Shown in pieces: positions 1 through 11,500 of a DNA stretch of 64,000 nucleotides. The stretch comes from Orbaceae bacterium ESL0727. GTDB taxonomy: Bacteria; Pseudomonadota; Gammaproteobacteria; Enterobacterales; Orbaceae. The DNA lies in contig JAQTHY010000001.1 in the NCBI GenBank assembly GCA_029433345.1, positions 1,364,001-1,428,000 of the forward strand, written 5' to 3'. Within the stretch, counting starts at the first letter, position 1; every line of letters begins with the position of its first letter. Below the pieces are notes generated by a model. That model saw nothing but the letters and a program-made list of their open reading frames with translations. It did no database searches and was not told the origin of the DNA. Made by a program: the position numbers and the translations under genes.

Positions 1-398
1 TCGGTATAGGGAGCTTGTTAACCGATGAAAGCTTTGCGGTGGCGATGAATGCCGTTGCCAATAAAGTTCCGATTAATGCCGCGTGGATGCATGGGCTGAA
101 CCTCTCTGCTTACACGGTTTGGATCGGTTCATGTCTATTGGGCGCTTTAATCGGTGAATGGTTGCCCAATCCGCAACAATTTGGTTTAGATTACGCTTTA
201 ATAGCGATGTTTATTGGCCTGCTCTATTTACAATTAACCAGTGATAAAAGCAAAAGTCTTAAAAATCGGGTTATTGCGATGTTGACGGTAACAATAAGCT
301 TGATTTTTTTATTGCGTTTTATGTCACCCGAAATGGCCATTTTGGTCAGTACACTGGTTGGGTGTTGTGTGGGAGTTATGATGGAAGGTAAGCAATGA
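1..398 (+). CDS. azlC: AzlC-family branched-chain amino acid exporter subunit (5' truncated by window)
   Basis: C-terminal part of an AzlC-type inner-membrane permease, the large subunit of the AzlCD branched-chain amino acid exporter. The reading frame is open to the window edge (GIGSLLTDESFAVAM...), so the real start lies upstream and the TTG at 15 is not a start. About four hydrophobic segments are visible, and a block resembling DESFA(V)A is typical of AzlC. The stop codon overlaps the azlD start by 4 nt (ATGA), which indicates translational coupling. Family assignment rests on remembered similarity plus the AzlD partner. Confidence 0.85.
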   Translation, partial: GIGSLLTDESFAVAMNAVANKVPINAAWMHGLNLSAYTVWIGSCLLGALIGEWLPNPQQFGLDYALIAMFIGLLYLQLTSDKSKSLKNRVIAMLTVTISLIFLLRFMSPEMAILVSTLVGCCVGVMMEGKQ

Positions 399-733
399 CA
401 ACTTATAGTTTACTGGTTATTTTAGGTTGCGGCATCGTCACTTGGCTACCTAGAATCATCCCCTTTATGTTAGTTCGTAAATTACAGTTACCGACTATCG
501 TGATTCGGTTTTTATCCTACGTTCCGATCGCTATTTTAACGGCGTTATTTGTCCAAAATTTATTTAGGGTTAAACAAGGCGCATGGCCCGATCTGAATAT
601 CGGTTACTGTTTAGCCACGTTGCCGACGGTTATAGTGGCGATTATCACCAAAAACCTGATGTGGATTGTGATTACCGGCATTGCTTCCATGGCTATGATT
701 CGTTATTTTTTAGCTGTTTATAATATTTATTAA
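395..733 (+). CDS. azlD: AzlD-family small subunit of branched-chain amino acid exporter
   Basis: This 112-residue, four-segment hydrophobic protein has the AzlD hallmark near its N-terminus (GxxTWLPRIIPFML). AzlD is the small partner of AzlC, and the pair exports branched-chain amino acids or analogues through the inner membrane. It begins inside the azlC stop codon, so the two are cotranslated. Length matches the family (about 100-110 residues). Confidence 0.88.
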   Translation: MTTYSLLVILGCGIVTWLPRIIPFMLVRKLQLPTIVIRFLSYVPIAILTALFVQNLFRVKQGAWPDLNIGYCLATLPTVIVAIITKNLMWIVITGIASMAMIRYFLAVYNIY

Positions 734-889
734 TATTAATAGTTTTAATATCAAAAGTTTTTTAATAAATTTTGTGCATTACATCAATTTTAAGCTTATT
801 TCTGCATTATGATGGTGCTATATTGCATCGAGTTGATCCATTCGATGTAACAATCCCATTTACTATTTTAAAGATAGAAGGAAATAAGT

Positions 890-2239
890 ATGAGTAAATT
901 AATGGCACTTGATAGTTTTCTTGAAACTGTGCAAAAAAGAGACCCTAATCAACCCGAATTTTTACAGGCCGTAAACGAAGTGATGACTTCATTATGGCCT
1001 TATATTAAAAAGAATCCGCACTATGCTGATTACGGTTTGCTATCACGTATTGTCGAACCGGAAAGAGCGATCCAATTTCGCGTTACCTGGTTAGATGATA
1101 AAGGACAAGTCCATGTTAATCGTGCTTGGCGTGTACAATTTAATTCAGCCATTGGCCCGTTTAAAGGAGGTATGCGTTTTCACCCGTCAGTTAATCTTTC
1201 TATTTTAAAATTCCTTGGGTTTGAACAAACATTTAAAAATGCCTTAACCACATTACCGATGGGTGGCGGGAAAGGGGGCAGTGATTTTGATCCTAAAGGT
1301 AAAAGTGATACCGAAATTATGCGTTTTTGCCAAGCATTAATGACAGAACTTTATCGCCATTTAGGGCCTGACACAGATGTCCCAGCAGGGGATATTGGCG
1401 TAGGCGGTCGTGAAGTTGGTTTTATGGCGGGTATGATGAAAAAACTGACCAATAATGCGGCCTGTGTGTTTACCGGTAAAGGATTATCGTTTGGTGGCAG
1501 CTTGATTCGTCCGGAAGCGACAGGTTATGGGCTCGTTTATTTTGTCGAAGCGATGCTAAAACAACAAGGTAAAAGTTTTGACGGACTAACTGTTGCGGTA
1601 TCAGGTTCGGGTAATGTTGCACAATATGCGATTGAAAAATGTTTGCAATTAGGTGCTAAAGTGGTGAGTGCATCTGATTCAAACGGTACAGTTTATGATA
1701 AAGCGGGCTTTACACCAGAAAAATTAGCACGTTTGATGCAAATTAAGAATGTCGAACATGGTCGAATTGAAAGCTATGCCAAAGAATTTGGCTTAGTTTA
1801 TGCAAAGGATAAAAAACCGTGGGATATCAAAGTGGATGTGGCGTTACCGTGTGCGACCCAAAATGAGTTAGCCATCCATGATGCGCAAACCTTAATTAAA
1901 AACGGTGTCATTGCGGTCGGTGAAGGCGCCAATATGCCAACCACCATTGAAGCGACACAAGCGTTCTTAGCCGCTGGCGTGTTATTTGCGCCGGGCAAAG
2001 CGTCTAATGCGGGTGGTGTTGCGACATCTGGCTTAGAAATGGCACAAAATTCTGGGCGCCTTTCTTGGAGCGCTGAACAGGTCGATCAACATTTACATGA
2101 TATTATGCTGAAGATTCATGCATCTTGTGTCCGTTATGGTTCTGAAGAAAAAGGTAAAAATATCAATTATGTGAATGGTGCTAACATTGCCGGTTTTGTT
2201 AAAGTTGCCGATGCGATGCTTGGTCAAGGTGTTTTGTAA
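890..2239 (+). CDS. gdhA: NADP-specific glutamate dehydrogenase
   Basis: Catalyses reductive amination of 2-oxoglutarate with ammonium and NADPH to glutamate in the cytoplasm. The protein has 449 residues, close to E. coli GdhA (447). The glycine-rich catalytic motif PMGGGKGG places the substrate lysine near residue 128. It is followed by DVPAGDIGVGGRE around 165-175 and a dinucleotide-binding SGSGNVAQ near 238. A good SD (GAAGGAAAT) precedes the ATG. The gene stands alone, with its own promoter region (734-889) and a strong terminator downstream. Confidence 0.97.
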   Translation: MSKLMALDSFLETVQKRDPNQPEFLQAVNEVMTSLWPYIKKNPHYADYGLLSRIVEPERAIQFRVTWLDDKGQVHVNRAWRVQFNSAIGPFKGGMRFHPSVNLSILKFLGFEQTFKNALTTLPMGGGKGGSDFDPKGKSDTEIMRFCQALMTELYRHLGPDTDVPAGDIGVGGREVGFMAGMMKKLTNNAACVFTGKGLSFGGSLIRPEATGYGLVYFVEAMLKQQGKSFDGLTVAVSGSGNVAQYAIEKCLQLGAKVVSASDSNGTVYDKAGFTPEKLARLMQIKNVEHGRIESYAKEFGLVYAKDKKPWDIKVDVALPCATQNELAIHDAQTLIKNGVIAVGEGANMPTTIEATQAFLAAGVLFAPGKASNAGGVATSGLEMAQNSGRLSWSAEQVDQHLHDIMLKIHASCVRYGSEEKGKNINYVNGANIAGFVKVADAMLGQGVL

Positions 2240-2296
2240 TTGAGGATTTGTCTATTCTTTCTGAATAAGTGATAAATCAAAAATAGATTATCAATA

Positions 2297-2347
2297 AAAA
2301 ATCGGGAAAACGTGATCTTTATAAGGTCACAGCATTTCCCGATTTTG
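2297..2347 (+). terminator. Terminator after gdhA
   Basis: Stem AAATCGGGAAA pairs exactly with TTTCCCGATTT, and an inner imperfect pairing GTGATCT/AGGTCAC continues it. A short T-tract follows. The AT-rich ends make it usable in both directions, though hemY ends 158 nt further on. Confidence 0.8.
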
Positions 2348-2429
2348 TTATGTCGCTTAATCGCACAATGGATGAATTATTTTTAGTGATTGCTTATTTG
2401 ACTTATTGTCTGTTTTTACTTACACACTG

Positions 2430-2514
2430 CTGTTAATTACTAATTGTTGTTAATGACTGACTGCGGTTAACAACTGACTATTGTTCATGACTAACTATTG
2501 TTAACTACGGCTTA
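2430..2514 (+). repeat. Diverged 17-nt tandem repeat reaching into the hemY stop
   Basis: Five consecutive 17-nt units align by eye (core TGTTAAY-NACTNACTA). The last unit includes the hemY stop codon and final lysine codon (leftward gene ending at 2505). The units are related but not identical, so this is an old or error-prone expansion. Confidence 0.75.
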
Positions 2515-3392
2515 TTTTTAGCTATCTGCAATTGCATTTTTTCTGCTTCTGCGGTATTGCCCATCTGTTCGAAATAACTGGCCATCGCTTTTTGATAAAT
2601 CGCGTTTTTCCTAATCTCTTTCGGTTGTGCTAACCACCATTTAGCTAAAGCATCAGGATTACTGTCGATAGACAACTGTTTCATGCGTTTGATATAAGCG
2701 ACACTCTTAAATTGATCAAGTTGTGATTCGCTATACACATTGGTTTTATACATGATAGGAAGAATATCAATGACCGCTTGATAATCGCCGATTTCATAAT
2801 AGATCTGATCGGCTAATTTCAACACTTCTGGATTACGTGGTTTGTCGGCTAATAACTTATCAATATTGGTCCGCGCAATCGCATATTGATTATTTTTGAT
2901 CTGTAATCGTATTTGGACTAATTGAAAGGCAAACAGCTCTTTAGTCCCGCAACTTTTCGCTGCTTGCTCAAGCAGTTGATTGGCTGAAATTAACTGATTA
3001 TTATCAATTTGTGCTTGGGCTGCCAATAAATAGGCCAAGGTTTTGTTATGTGCACCTTTCGCGCCTTGACTAAATAGTTTCCCTGCTTGTTGATAGTTGC
3101 CTTCTAATAACAAAAGTTGCGCTTGTTCAATACGTTTGGCCGCTTTACGGGGTGATTTCGAACGTAACCAGTTGCCGAATGCGGTTTTCGAGTAGAAAAG
3201 TTTTCGCAGCAACCAATAAATCATATAGAGCACCAATAAAAAGATAATCTGTAAGATTAAAAAGGTATTGAAACTCATCGTAATAGCGTAATTTGCCACC
3301 AGAAAAGTGGCCGACCCTTGATGACCTTGTATCAATGGCCCTACAAAAAAACCGCCGACTAATACGAGAAAAATGATTAAGAGTTTTATCAT
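2505..3392 (-). CDS. hemY: HemY-like membrane TPR protein of the haem operon
   Basis: This 295-residue protein has two N-terminal membrane segments (about 3-22 and 38-62) followed by TPR-like helical repeats to the C-terminus. That is the architecture of proteobacterial HemY, whose exact role in late haem synthesis is unclear; it is not the HemY protoporphyrinogen oxidase of Bacillus. The start chosen is the ATG at 3392 (MIKLL...) because AGGAG lies just upstream and it sits 10 nt beyond the hemX stop. An upstream in-frame start at 3428 would overlap hemX. It is the last gene of the hemCDXY operon. Confidence 0.9.
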   Translation of the reverse strand: MIKLLIIFLVLVGGFFVGPLIQGHQGSATFLVANYAITMSFNTFLILQIIFLLVLYMIYWLLRKLFYSKTAFGNWLRSKSPRKAAKRIEQAQLLLLEGNYQQAGKLFSQGAKGAHNKTLAYLLAAQAQIDNNQLISANQLLEQAAKSCGTKELFAFQLVQIRLQIKNNQYAIARTNIDKLLADKPRNPEVLKLADQIYYEIGDYQAVIDILPIMYKTNVYSESQLDQFKSVAYIKRMKQLSIDSNPDALAKWWLAQPKEIRKNAIYQKAMASYFEQMGNTAEAEKMQLQIAKNKP

Positions 3393-3402
3393 CCTTATGC
3401 TC

Positions 3403-4803
3403 CTATTTAGCCCATAAAGAACGGACACGTGTTTGCATCAATTTTTCCAGTTCACTGCTACTGGCCAATTTGTCGGGTGCATATTGTGTGCTGATAGTTT
3501 GATGTTGTAAATTATCGATATCATTTAAAAACGCTTTGACGCTGGCAGCATCACCATCGAAATAGGCGGTCACCCAAATCATCACATCATTCAATGCGCG
3601 TTGATAAATCAAATCTTGATGACGCGGTACCGCTTGGGCCGCAATTAACAGGCGAAAGCGAATATTTTCCCGTAAATACATTGACTGTTCTAATGTTAAT
3701 GGTGTTTTTAAAATTTGGCAGCGCAGGATTTTTTTCTCATCTTGGCCCGCTTGGGTTAAGCATTGGGTAAATCCATCGTTTTGATTTACTTTTTCAATAT
3801 GAATAAATTTTTCAGCAAAAGATTGCGCACTCTTGAGCAGATTGCTGGACCAATTCGACACCGATGAGGTGAGCGTTCTGTTTTCGTCACTGGCGACATG
3901 GTTAGTGTCATTACGGTTATTAGGATCACTTTGATCATTATCGTGACTATTTTCGGCTGCCGGAGTAGCGGCATCGGTTTGCGGTCCGGTTGGTGCCGCT
4001 GTGGTTGCGTCGGTTTTATGATTATCGGGTTCCGCTTCTTGATATTGCGTCATACCTAAATCGACTTCTTTATAATTACTCACCAATGGTAATTCGGTCA
4101 GTGCATCAGAGAGACTGAGTAACATCATAATAATCCCATCAGAATCAATAAAACTGACTTGGCCAAGTGAGGCAATATCTTTGTTTATCGCTTGGCGAGC
4201 AGGCAATAAGCTCGGATCGTTGGTTTGGGCTAAACTTTCATCAGCACTCTTTAACAGCAAACGCGCAGTCGTATAATCTTGATCATTCCAAATTTTGCGA
4301 CCGGCTAAATGCACTAAATAGTTGGCTTGCGAAATTTGCCAAATACTGCTGTCAGTCGATGACATAGCAGATAAACGTTCATTTAAATGAGCTAAGCCTT
4401 GTTGGCTCAGTTTGATTGAATCATTCACTTGATCGGTTAACTGTTGTTGTACTTTTTGTTGTTCAGTTAACTGTTTATCAATACGTTGTTCAAGTGACGA
4501 AAATTGTTGATTCTGTTGATTCACCGTATCCGTGATATTAGTTTGCAGATCCTCTACGATACTCTGTTTAGTGGTCTGTTTTAAATTGGCAATTTCAGCT
4601 TGCAGTGACGCGATAGTGCGTTGTTGTGAATTGGTCTGCCGATATTCATGATAATAGAGAAATCCACCTAAACAGACCGTTAAAGCGATGGCGATAACAG
4701 ATAATTTAGAGATTGGCGCACGATTAGCTGTCACCGGCTTTGATTTTGTTATCGTTTTACCATTAGGAATAGACGGCTCGATTTTTGGATTAGCTTCATT
4801 CAT
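3403..4803 (-). CDS. hemX: HemX-like membrane protein of the haem operon
   Basis: The protein (466 residues from the ATG at 4803) has a basic/proline-rich cytoplasmic N-terminus, one membrane helix near 32-52, a long coiled coil to about residue 150, an Asp/Asn-rich linker near 265-310 and a conserved C-terminal HemX domain. HemX is encoded with hemCD in gammaproteobacteria. The methyltransferase name often attached to it is not supported by any SAM-binding motif here. A GTG at 4836 would add 11 residues; neither start has a strong SD. Confidence 0.88.
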   Translation of the reverse strand: MNEANPKIEPSIPNGKTITKSKPVTANRAPISKLSVIAIALTVCLGGFLYYHEYRQTNSQQRTIASLQAEIANLKQTTKQSIVEDLQTNITDTVNQQNQQFSSLEQRIDKQLTEQQKVQQQLTDQVNDSIKLSQQGLAHLNERLSAMSSTDSSIWQISQANYLVHLAGRKIWNDQDYTTARLLLKSADESLAQTNDPSLLPARQAINKDIASLGQVSFIDSDGIIMMLLSLSDALTELPLVSNYKEVDLGMTQYQEAEPDNHKTDATTAAPTGPQTDAATPAAENSHDNDQSDPNNRNDTNHVASDENRTLTSSVSNWSSNLLKSAQSFAEKFIHIEKVNQNDGFTQCLTQAGQDEKKILRCQILKTPLTLEQSMYLRENIRFRLLIAAQAVPRHQDLIYQRALNDVMIWVTAYFDGDAASVKAFLNDIDNLQHQTISTQYAPDKLASSSELEKLMQTRVRSLWAK

Positions 4804-4876
4804 AATCTTATTCACTTTTGGGTTGAATTTAAACACTTAAAATTACACAGATATTACCGTTTTAACGGCTATATCA

Positions 4877-5737
4877 TCACAATTCATTATGACATAGTGT
4901 GGTAATTGTTTTAACTAAAATTTTGTTATTCGCACCATTAACTAAGTGACAATGTTGCCAGCCTAATTGTTTCGCTTCATCTAAAATACGTGGGCTAGTG
5001 GCCAGTAACTGGGCATATTGTTTGTATAGGGGCGGGCAAAATGTATCGAGTTGCAGTAGATGGGTATGGCTGGTGATAATAATCATGAGCGGATTTGTGC
5101 TGTTGATGTTTGCCGCCAATTGATCGGCGTGATAGGTAATGGGTGTTCGCGTATAACACTGTATATATTTCACACTGGCATGGGCATGCGTCAATGTGTC
5201 ACCCAGCAGCTCTCGGCCACTTTCGCTACGGAGAATCAGCACCTTTTTATCGCTGATAGTCAGACTATCTTGTATTAATGTGATTAACCCTTCACTATTT
5301 TCTTGGGGTGGATAAGCAACCGGTACACCCGCCATGTCGGCAAACAGTTTGGCCGATTTTTTACCCACCGCAAAATAGTGTAGGTGAGTAGGGAAGTGGA
5401 TTGCAGGGCGATAAGCCGATAATTGATGACTCACTTGCGGTGAGACAATCATGACCATATCGTTAGGGGCAAGCGCATTTAATTCAGCCGATAAATTGGC
5501 TAAATCTTTCCCGGCCGCGATGGCAAATAAAGGCAAATGTTGCGCCACCAATCCCGCTTGATTTAACAGATATGTCAACGCTTCCCCTTCGGGCGCTGGG
5601 CGGGTGACGATAATGTGTGGCATATTAATGGCCGGGCGATTGATTAATGGTCGATCATTTGATAGCGCATCATTGGATGACAGATCGTTTGGTGACAAAT
5701 CATTTAAAGGCAGATCATGTAATGGATTGTCAATCAT
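4877..5737 (-). CDS. hemD: Uroporphyrinogen-III synthase with repeat-derived N-terminal extension
   Basis: Cyclises hydroxymethylbilane to uroporphyrinogen III, following HemC. The family domain begins at MPHIIVTRPAPEG (ATG at 5623), giving 248 residues as in E. coli (246). The frame is open upstream to an ATG at 5737, 11 nt from the hemC stop, which adds 38 residues made of five-residue repeats (LSPND, LSSND, ALSND, RPLIN...). These repeats are encoded by a 15-nt tandem array. Neither start has an obvious SD. The longer form fits the operon spacing, the shorter form fits the family length; I leave both open. Confidence 0.88.
   Translation of the reverse strand: MIDNPLHDLPLNDLSPNDLSSNDALSNDRPLINRPAINMPHIIVTRPAPEGEALTYLLNQAGLVAQHLPLFAIAAGKDLANLSAELNALAPNDMVMIVSPQVSHQLSAYRPAIHFPTHLHYFAVGKKSAKLFADMAGVPVAYPPQENSEGLITLIQDSLTISDKKVLILRSESGRELLGDTLTHAHASVKYIQCYTRTPITYHADQLAANINSTNPLMIIITSHTHLLQLDTFCPPLYKQYAQLLATSPRILDEAKQLGWQHCHLVNGANNKILVKTITTLCHNEL
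5653..5727 (-). repeat. Diverged 15-nt tandem repeat at the hemC/hemD junction
   Basis: Five units of exactly 15 nt (for example GATCGTTTGGTGACA and AATCATTTAAAGGCA on the + strand) lie in frame with hemD. Because 15 is a multiple of three, they can be read as five-residue repeats at the HemD N-terminus. Confidence 0.8.
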
Positions 5738-5747
5738 CGGTACACGC

Positions 5748-6695
5748 TTATGCAGGTTGTGACGTATTCATCAGCTTGGCTAAGATCGCGTGTGCACCTT
5801 GCGCAAGTAACTTGTCAGCCAGTTGTTCACCTAACTGCTGTGCTTGCGTCGCATCGCCCATGACGGTAGCGCGGATAATCTTACGGCCATCTACGCTACC
5901 CACCAATCCTTGCAAAGCCAAAATATTGCTGCCGGATTCAGCTTGGGTAAGCTGGCTATAACAGGCAATAGGCACTTGGCAACCCCCTTGTAATTTTTTA
6001 TTCATGGCGCGTTCCGCCAAAATGGCTAAGCGGGTATTGTGATCATCTAAGGGCGCCAGCAGATCTAAAATAGCGTCATCATGACTACGCGTTTCGATCC
6101 CAATCGCACCTTGGCCAACCGCGGGTAAAATTAAGTTTGTCTCAATATATTGTTTGATTCTATTGGCTAAACCTAATCGCTTCAAACCGACTGCCGCTAA
6201 AATAATCGCATCATACTGCTGATCATCCAGTTTGGCTAACCGGGTACCAACATTACCACGTAAATCCTTAATCTGTAGATGAGGAAATGCGGCATTAAGT
6301 TGACATTGCCGACGTAGGCTTGATGTGCCAACAATGGCGCCTGCCGGTAATTCACTTAAGGTCTGGTAATGATTTGACACAAAGGTATCACGGACGTCGT
6401 CACGTTTGCAGATGGTGGTTAAGGCTAAGCCTGCCGGAAAGTCAGTGGGAATATCTTTAATAGAATGTACCGCGATATCGGCTTGCTGATTGAGTAATGC
6501 GGCTTCTAATTGCTTAACAAATAACCCTTTACCGCCAATTTTCGCCAGCGGGCTATCTAGGATCACATCACCTTGCGTCACCATCGGAATCAGTTCGACA
6601 GTCAATGTAGGATAAAGATCACGCAGTTGCTGAGCAACAAAATTAGCTTGCCATAAAGCTAACGGGCTTTGGCGTGTGGCGATTCGAATTTTCAA
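5748..6695 (-). CDS. hemC: Porphobilinogen deaminase (hydroxymethylbilane synthase)
   Basis: Polymerises four porphobilinogen units into hydroxymethylbilane using a covalently bound dipyrromethane cofactor. From the TTG at 6695 ([16 protein letters not shown]) the protein is 315 residues, matching the family (313 in E. coli). AGGAAAA lies about 9 nt upstream of this TTG. The frame is open further upstream, but that would read through the 32-nt intergenic motif. The cofactor-attaching cysteine lies in [13 protein letters not shown]. First gene of hemCDXY. Confidence 0.95.
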   Translation of the reverse strand: MKIRIATRQSPLALWQANFVAQQLRDLYPTLTVELIPMVTQGDVILDSPLAKIGGKGLFVKQLEAALLNQQADIAVHSIKDIPTDFPAGLALTTICKRDDVRDTFVSNHYQTLSELPAGAIVGTSSLRRQCQLNAAFPHLQIKDLRGNVGTRLAKLDDQQYDAIILAAVGLKRLGLANRIKQYIETNLILPAVGQGAIGIETRSHDDAILDLLAPLDDHNTRLAILAERAMNKKLQGGCQVPIACYSQLTQAESGSNILALQGLVGSVDGRKIIRATVMGDATQAQQLGEQLADKLLAQGAHAILAKLMNTSQPA

Positions 6696-6743
6696 TTGCA
6701 GTTTTCCTATTTTCGCGTGGATGCATTGCGTATAGTCATAAAA

Positions 6744-6775
6744 TTTGACATAAACGTATATATGTTCTGAAACAT
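6744..6775 (+). repeat. 32-nt dispersed motif, copy 1
   Basis: TTTGACATAAACGTA, six variable bases, then TTCTGAAACAT. It lies upstream of hemC (leftward), between two leftward genes, on the + strand like all other copies. Confidence 0.85.
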
Positions 6776-6891
6776 CCATTAATAACAGTGACAGATTAAT
6801 AAAAGTGAATCAGTCAGATAATATTATGTTAATATCTTTCAGAACTGCTACCCATTTCAATCAGTTATGATCGTTTTTCGATTCCTGTAAA

Positions 6892-6939
6892 TTTAGATCT
6901 CTATAACTTTAGAACTCTATAACTTTAGATCTATCGAAA
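6892..6939 (+). repeat. Three 16-nt tandem units before purB end
   Basis: Units TTTAGATCTCTATAAC, TTTAGAACTCTATAAC and TTTAGATCTATCGAAA follow each other directly in the hemC-purB gap. Confidence 0.75.
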
Positions 6940-6957
6940 TACAGTATTGATGATTGA

Positions 6958-9009
<2,052 letters not shown>

Positions 9010-9017
<8 letters not shown>

Positions 9018-10191
9018 TATGAGGCTCCTTATCACACTGAATTGGATCGGTAATTCTTGCCGTGATGATACCACCGCCTAAACAGACTTCACCTTGATAA
9101 AACACCGCCGATTGCCCTGGTGTGACTGCGGCAACTGGGTGTTCAAACAGAACTTTTAAGCTGTTGTTGTCGATAGGAATCACCTGACAGGTAATATCTG
9201 GCTGGCGATAACGGGTTTTGACGGTACAGTTAAACGGTGCGGTGACAGCTTGGCGATTGACCCAATCGAGTTGATCAGCAATTAATCCGTTCGAAAAGAG
9301 TGCCGGGTGATCATGACCTTGCGCCACAATGAGCTCATTATGGATTAAATCTTTATCAACCACATACCAAGGGGTATCGTCTGCTTCTTTCAAACCACCG
9401 ATGCCTAGTCCTTTACGCTGACCTAAGGTATGGTACATCAGACCTTGATGGTGACCAATAACTTCACCATCCACAGTACGAATGATGCCCGCTTTAGCTG
9501 GCAGATAACGGGATAGGAATTCGGTAAATTTTCGTTCACCAATAAAACAGATACCCGTTGAGTCTTTCTTTTTGGCTGTCACTAAGCCGATCTGTTCGGC
9601 AATATGTCGCACTTGTGGTTTTTCAAGTTCGCCGACCGGGAATAAACTTTTGGCGATCTGTTTTTCGCTTAATGTATAAAGAAAGTAACTTTGATCTTTA
9701 TTTTTATCTAAGCCACGTAATAACTCAACTTTGCCGTCTGTTTCGCGTTTGCGAACATAATGGCCGGTAGCAATATAGTCTGCATTGAGATCGTCAAGCG
9801 CATAATCTAAAAACGCTTTAAATTTGATCTCTTTATTACATAATATATCAGGATTAGGGGTACGGCCTGCTTGATATTCAGATAAAAAATGGGCAAAGAC
9901 ATTATCCCAATACTCAGCGGCAAAATTGATCGTCTTAAGTTTGATTCCTAATTTATCACATACCGCCTGTGCATCGGCTAAATCAGTCGCGGCCGAGCAG
10001 TATTCTTCGTTATCATCTTCTTCCCAATTTTTCATAAACAGCCCAACAACGTCATAACCTTGTTGCTGTAATAGATAAGCCGAGACAGAAGAATCAACAC
10101 CACCTGACATGCCGACGACAACTTTGGGGGCAGGTTGTGTGCCTATATTTTGCGTTGATTGATTTGATTTTTGATGATCGATAATTGACAT
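9010..10191 (-). CDS. mnmA: tRNA-specific 2-thiouridylase MnmA
   Basis: Inserts sulfur at C2 of wobble uridine 34 in tRNA-Lys, -Glu and -Gln, with ATP activation and sulfur relayed by the Tus proteins. The ATP-binding PP-loop GMSGGVDSS is near residues 27-35. The two catalytic cysteines lie in [11 protein letters not shown] and [10 protein letters not shown]. Length is 393 residues, with about 20 extra at the N-terminus compared with E. coli (368). First gene of the mnmA-hflD-purB set. Confidence 0.97.
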
Positions 10192-10290
10192 AATTTTTTA
10201 TAAAGAAAAGAAAGAGTCGCTAAAAATTAGCGTTAATTTTAGCATAGATAGCGATGGCCATCCAAGTTTGATTTCTGGGTTGTCTGGTTT

Positions 10291-10338
10291 GCGGTGTTGT
10301 TTATGATGTTATTCGCGGTATTATTTGTGGTGTTAATC
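10291..10338 (+). repeat. Four 12-nt diverged tandem units upstream of mnmA
   Basis: Units GCGGTGTTGTTT, ATGATGTTATTC, GCGGTATTATTT and GTGGTGTTAATC form two 24-nt super-units in the mnmA-regulator gap. Confidence 0.65.
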
Positions 10339-10453
10339 GCGCGATTTGACTTACGTAATCAGCCGTAAGAGGGGATATTCCGCTGATAAACATGAGCGGA
10401 ATAGGGGTAGCAATGTGCAAACTGTCTAGTTTTAGCATGACGACATCAACGGG

Positions 10454-11143
10454 CTAATGTAAATCCTTTAAAATGTAAACGACAAAGCCAAGAATTTTTA
10501 GATTTTGCATTTCACTTTTACTAATAATAATGATTGGATATTTAGTATTATCACTGAGTAAAGCCAAATTATAGCCTTGGTTCTGAATGCGTTTAATACT
10601 GAGCTGATCATCATATTGGACAGCATAGAGATAACCATCTAATGGCTTATTATGTGATTTATTCACGATAATAATATCATGGTTGGACACCGTAGGCTCC
10701 ATACTGTCACCTTTCACCCAAATAGCCATAAGATCATCAGCTTGGAAACCGCGATGCTTCATCCAGCTAATATCAAAGGGAATCTGTTCTATGACAGATA
10801 CCGCTGGATCGCAATCATTGAGGTTGTAAATAGGGATGTATACGCAGCCTTTTTGTTCCGTCTCGGGTAATAATCTACATTTGCCCTTGCCAGTTGCTAG
10901 CCACTCGATAGGGATATCGCATTTTTGTGCAATCATTGCTAAGCGATTGAGGGATGGGTAAGTTTTTCCCGATAGGTAGTCGCGAATGACTGCCTCGGAC
11001 ATGCCCACTTTTTTCGCAAAAGCATTACCTGATAAACCTTCTAATACTAGGATAAGTCGATCCTTAAAAGTAATGACACCTGTATCGATCAAGATTCGTG
11101 TTTTTTCGTATTCACTAGGAATCACTTTTTTGTTATTAGTCAT
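10454..11143 (-). CDS. Orphan CI/LexA-like transcriptional repressor (XRE HTH + S24 peptidase)
   Basis: This 229-residue regulator has an N-terminal helix-turn-helix at about 34-75 (GNAFAKKVGMSEAVIRDYL) and a C-terminal S24/LexA-type peptidase fold. The nucleophile serine lies in KGDSMEPT and the general-base lysine in LSIKRIQ. Proteins of this architecture are phage repressors or SOS-type regulators that self-cleave when RecA is activated. No phage gene is next to it (mnmA and tpiA flank it), so it is either a prophage remnant or a domesticated regulator. The target is unknown. Confidence 0.85.
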   Translation of the reverse strand: MTNNKKVIPSEYEKTRILIDTGVITFKDRLILVLEGLSGNAFAKKVGMSEAVIRDYLSGKTYPSLNRLAMIAQKCDIPIEWLATGKGKCRLLPETEQKGCVYIPIYNLNDCDPAVSVIEQIPFDISWMKHRGFQADDLMAIWVKGDSMEPTVSNHDIIIVNKSHNKPLDGYLYAVQYDDQLSIKRIQNQGYNLALLSDNTKYPIIIISKSEMQNLKILGFVVYILKDLH

Positions 11144-11500
11144 TTTGCACCCAGCCTATTTTTGGTGTTTGTTTTTTAGTGATTATTTTCCATCATAAAA
11201 TATTCAATTGTTTTGAATCGAAAGTTTTAATTTTAGTTTTATTTTTTTTACGTTTGTAGGTGTGAATTAACGGAGAAAAGGATCTCATAACAAGACAACA
11301 ATATCAATACTGACTATTCCAAAGATTTTTATCGAAGAAAAGAGAAAGAATTGAGAAAGCGGCATAGAGGGAAGTAATTTATGAAGAAAATCAAAAAGGT
11401 CATTAAAAATAATCGGGGGGTTATTAACCAGCATAACACAAAAAGCTAAACGTAAAAAAAGTGCAAACGACGCCTTAATAGGCGCCGTCACAGAGAATTT
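11144..11500. other. Gap between the orphan repressor and tpiA
   Basis: 357 nt. Apart from an imperfect hairpin serving tpiA, I see no gene I can support. A 68-codon leftward frame (11285-11491) is hydrophobic, lacks an SD and overlaps that hairpin. Confidence 0.5.
11453..11492 (-). terminator. Probable tpiA terminator (leftward)
   Basis: On the - strand, GGCGCCT-ATTA-AGGCGTC forms a stem with one G:T pair, followed 8 nt later by a run of seven T. The gap before the T-run makes it imperfect. Confidence 0.45.

Noticed and set aside
6744-6775. 32-nt motif as an ordinary promoter (TTGACA present)
   Set aside because: No TATAAT at 16-18 nt spacing, the orientation is unrelated to flanking genes, and several copies lie between convergent genes or face away from starts.
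11285-11491. 68-codon hydrophobic frame next to tpiA
   Set aside because: No SD, overlaps the tpiA hairpin, no recognisable domain.
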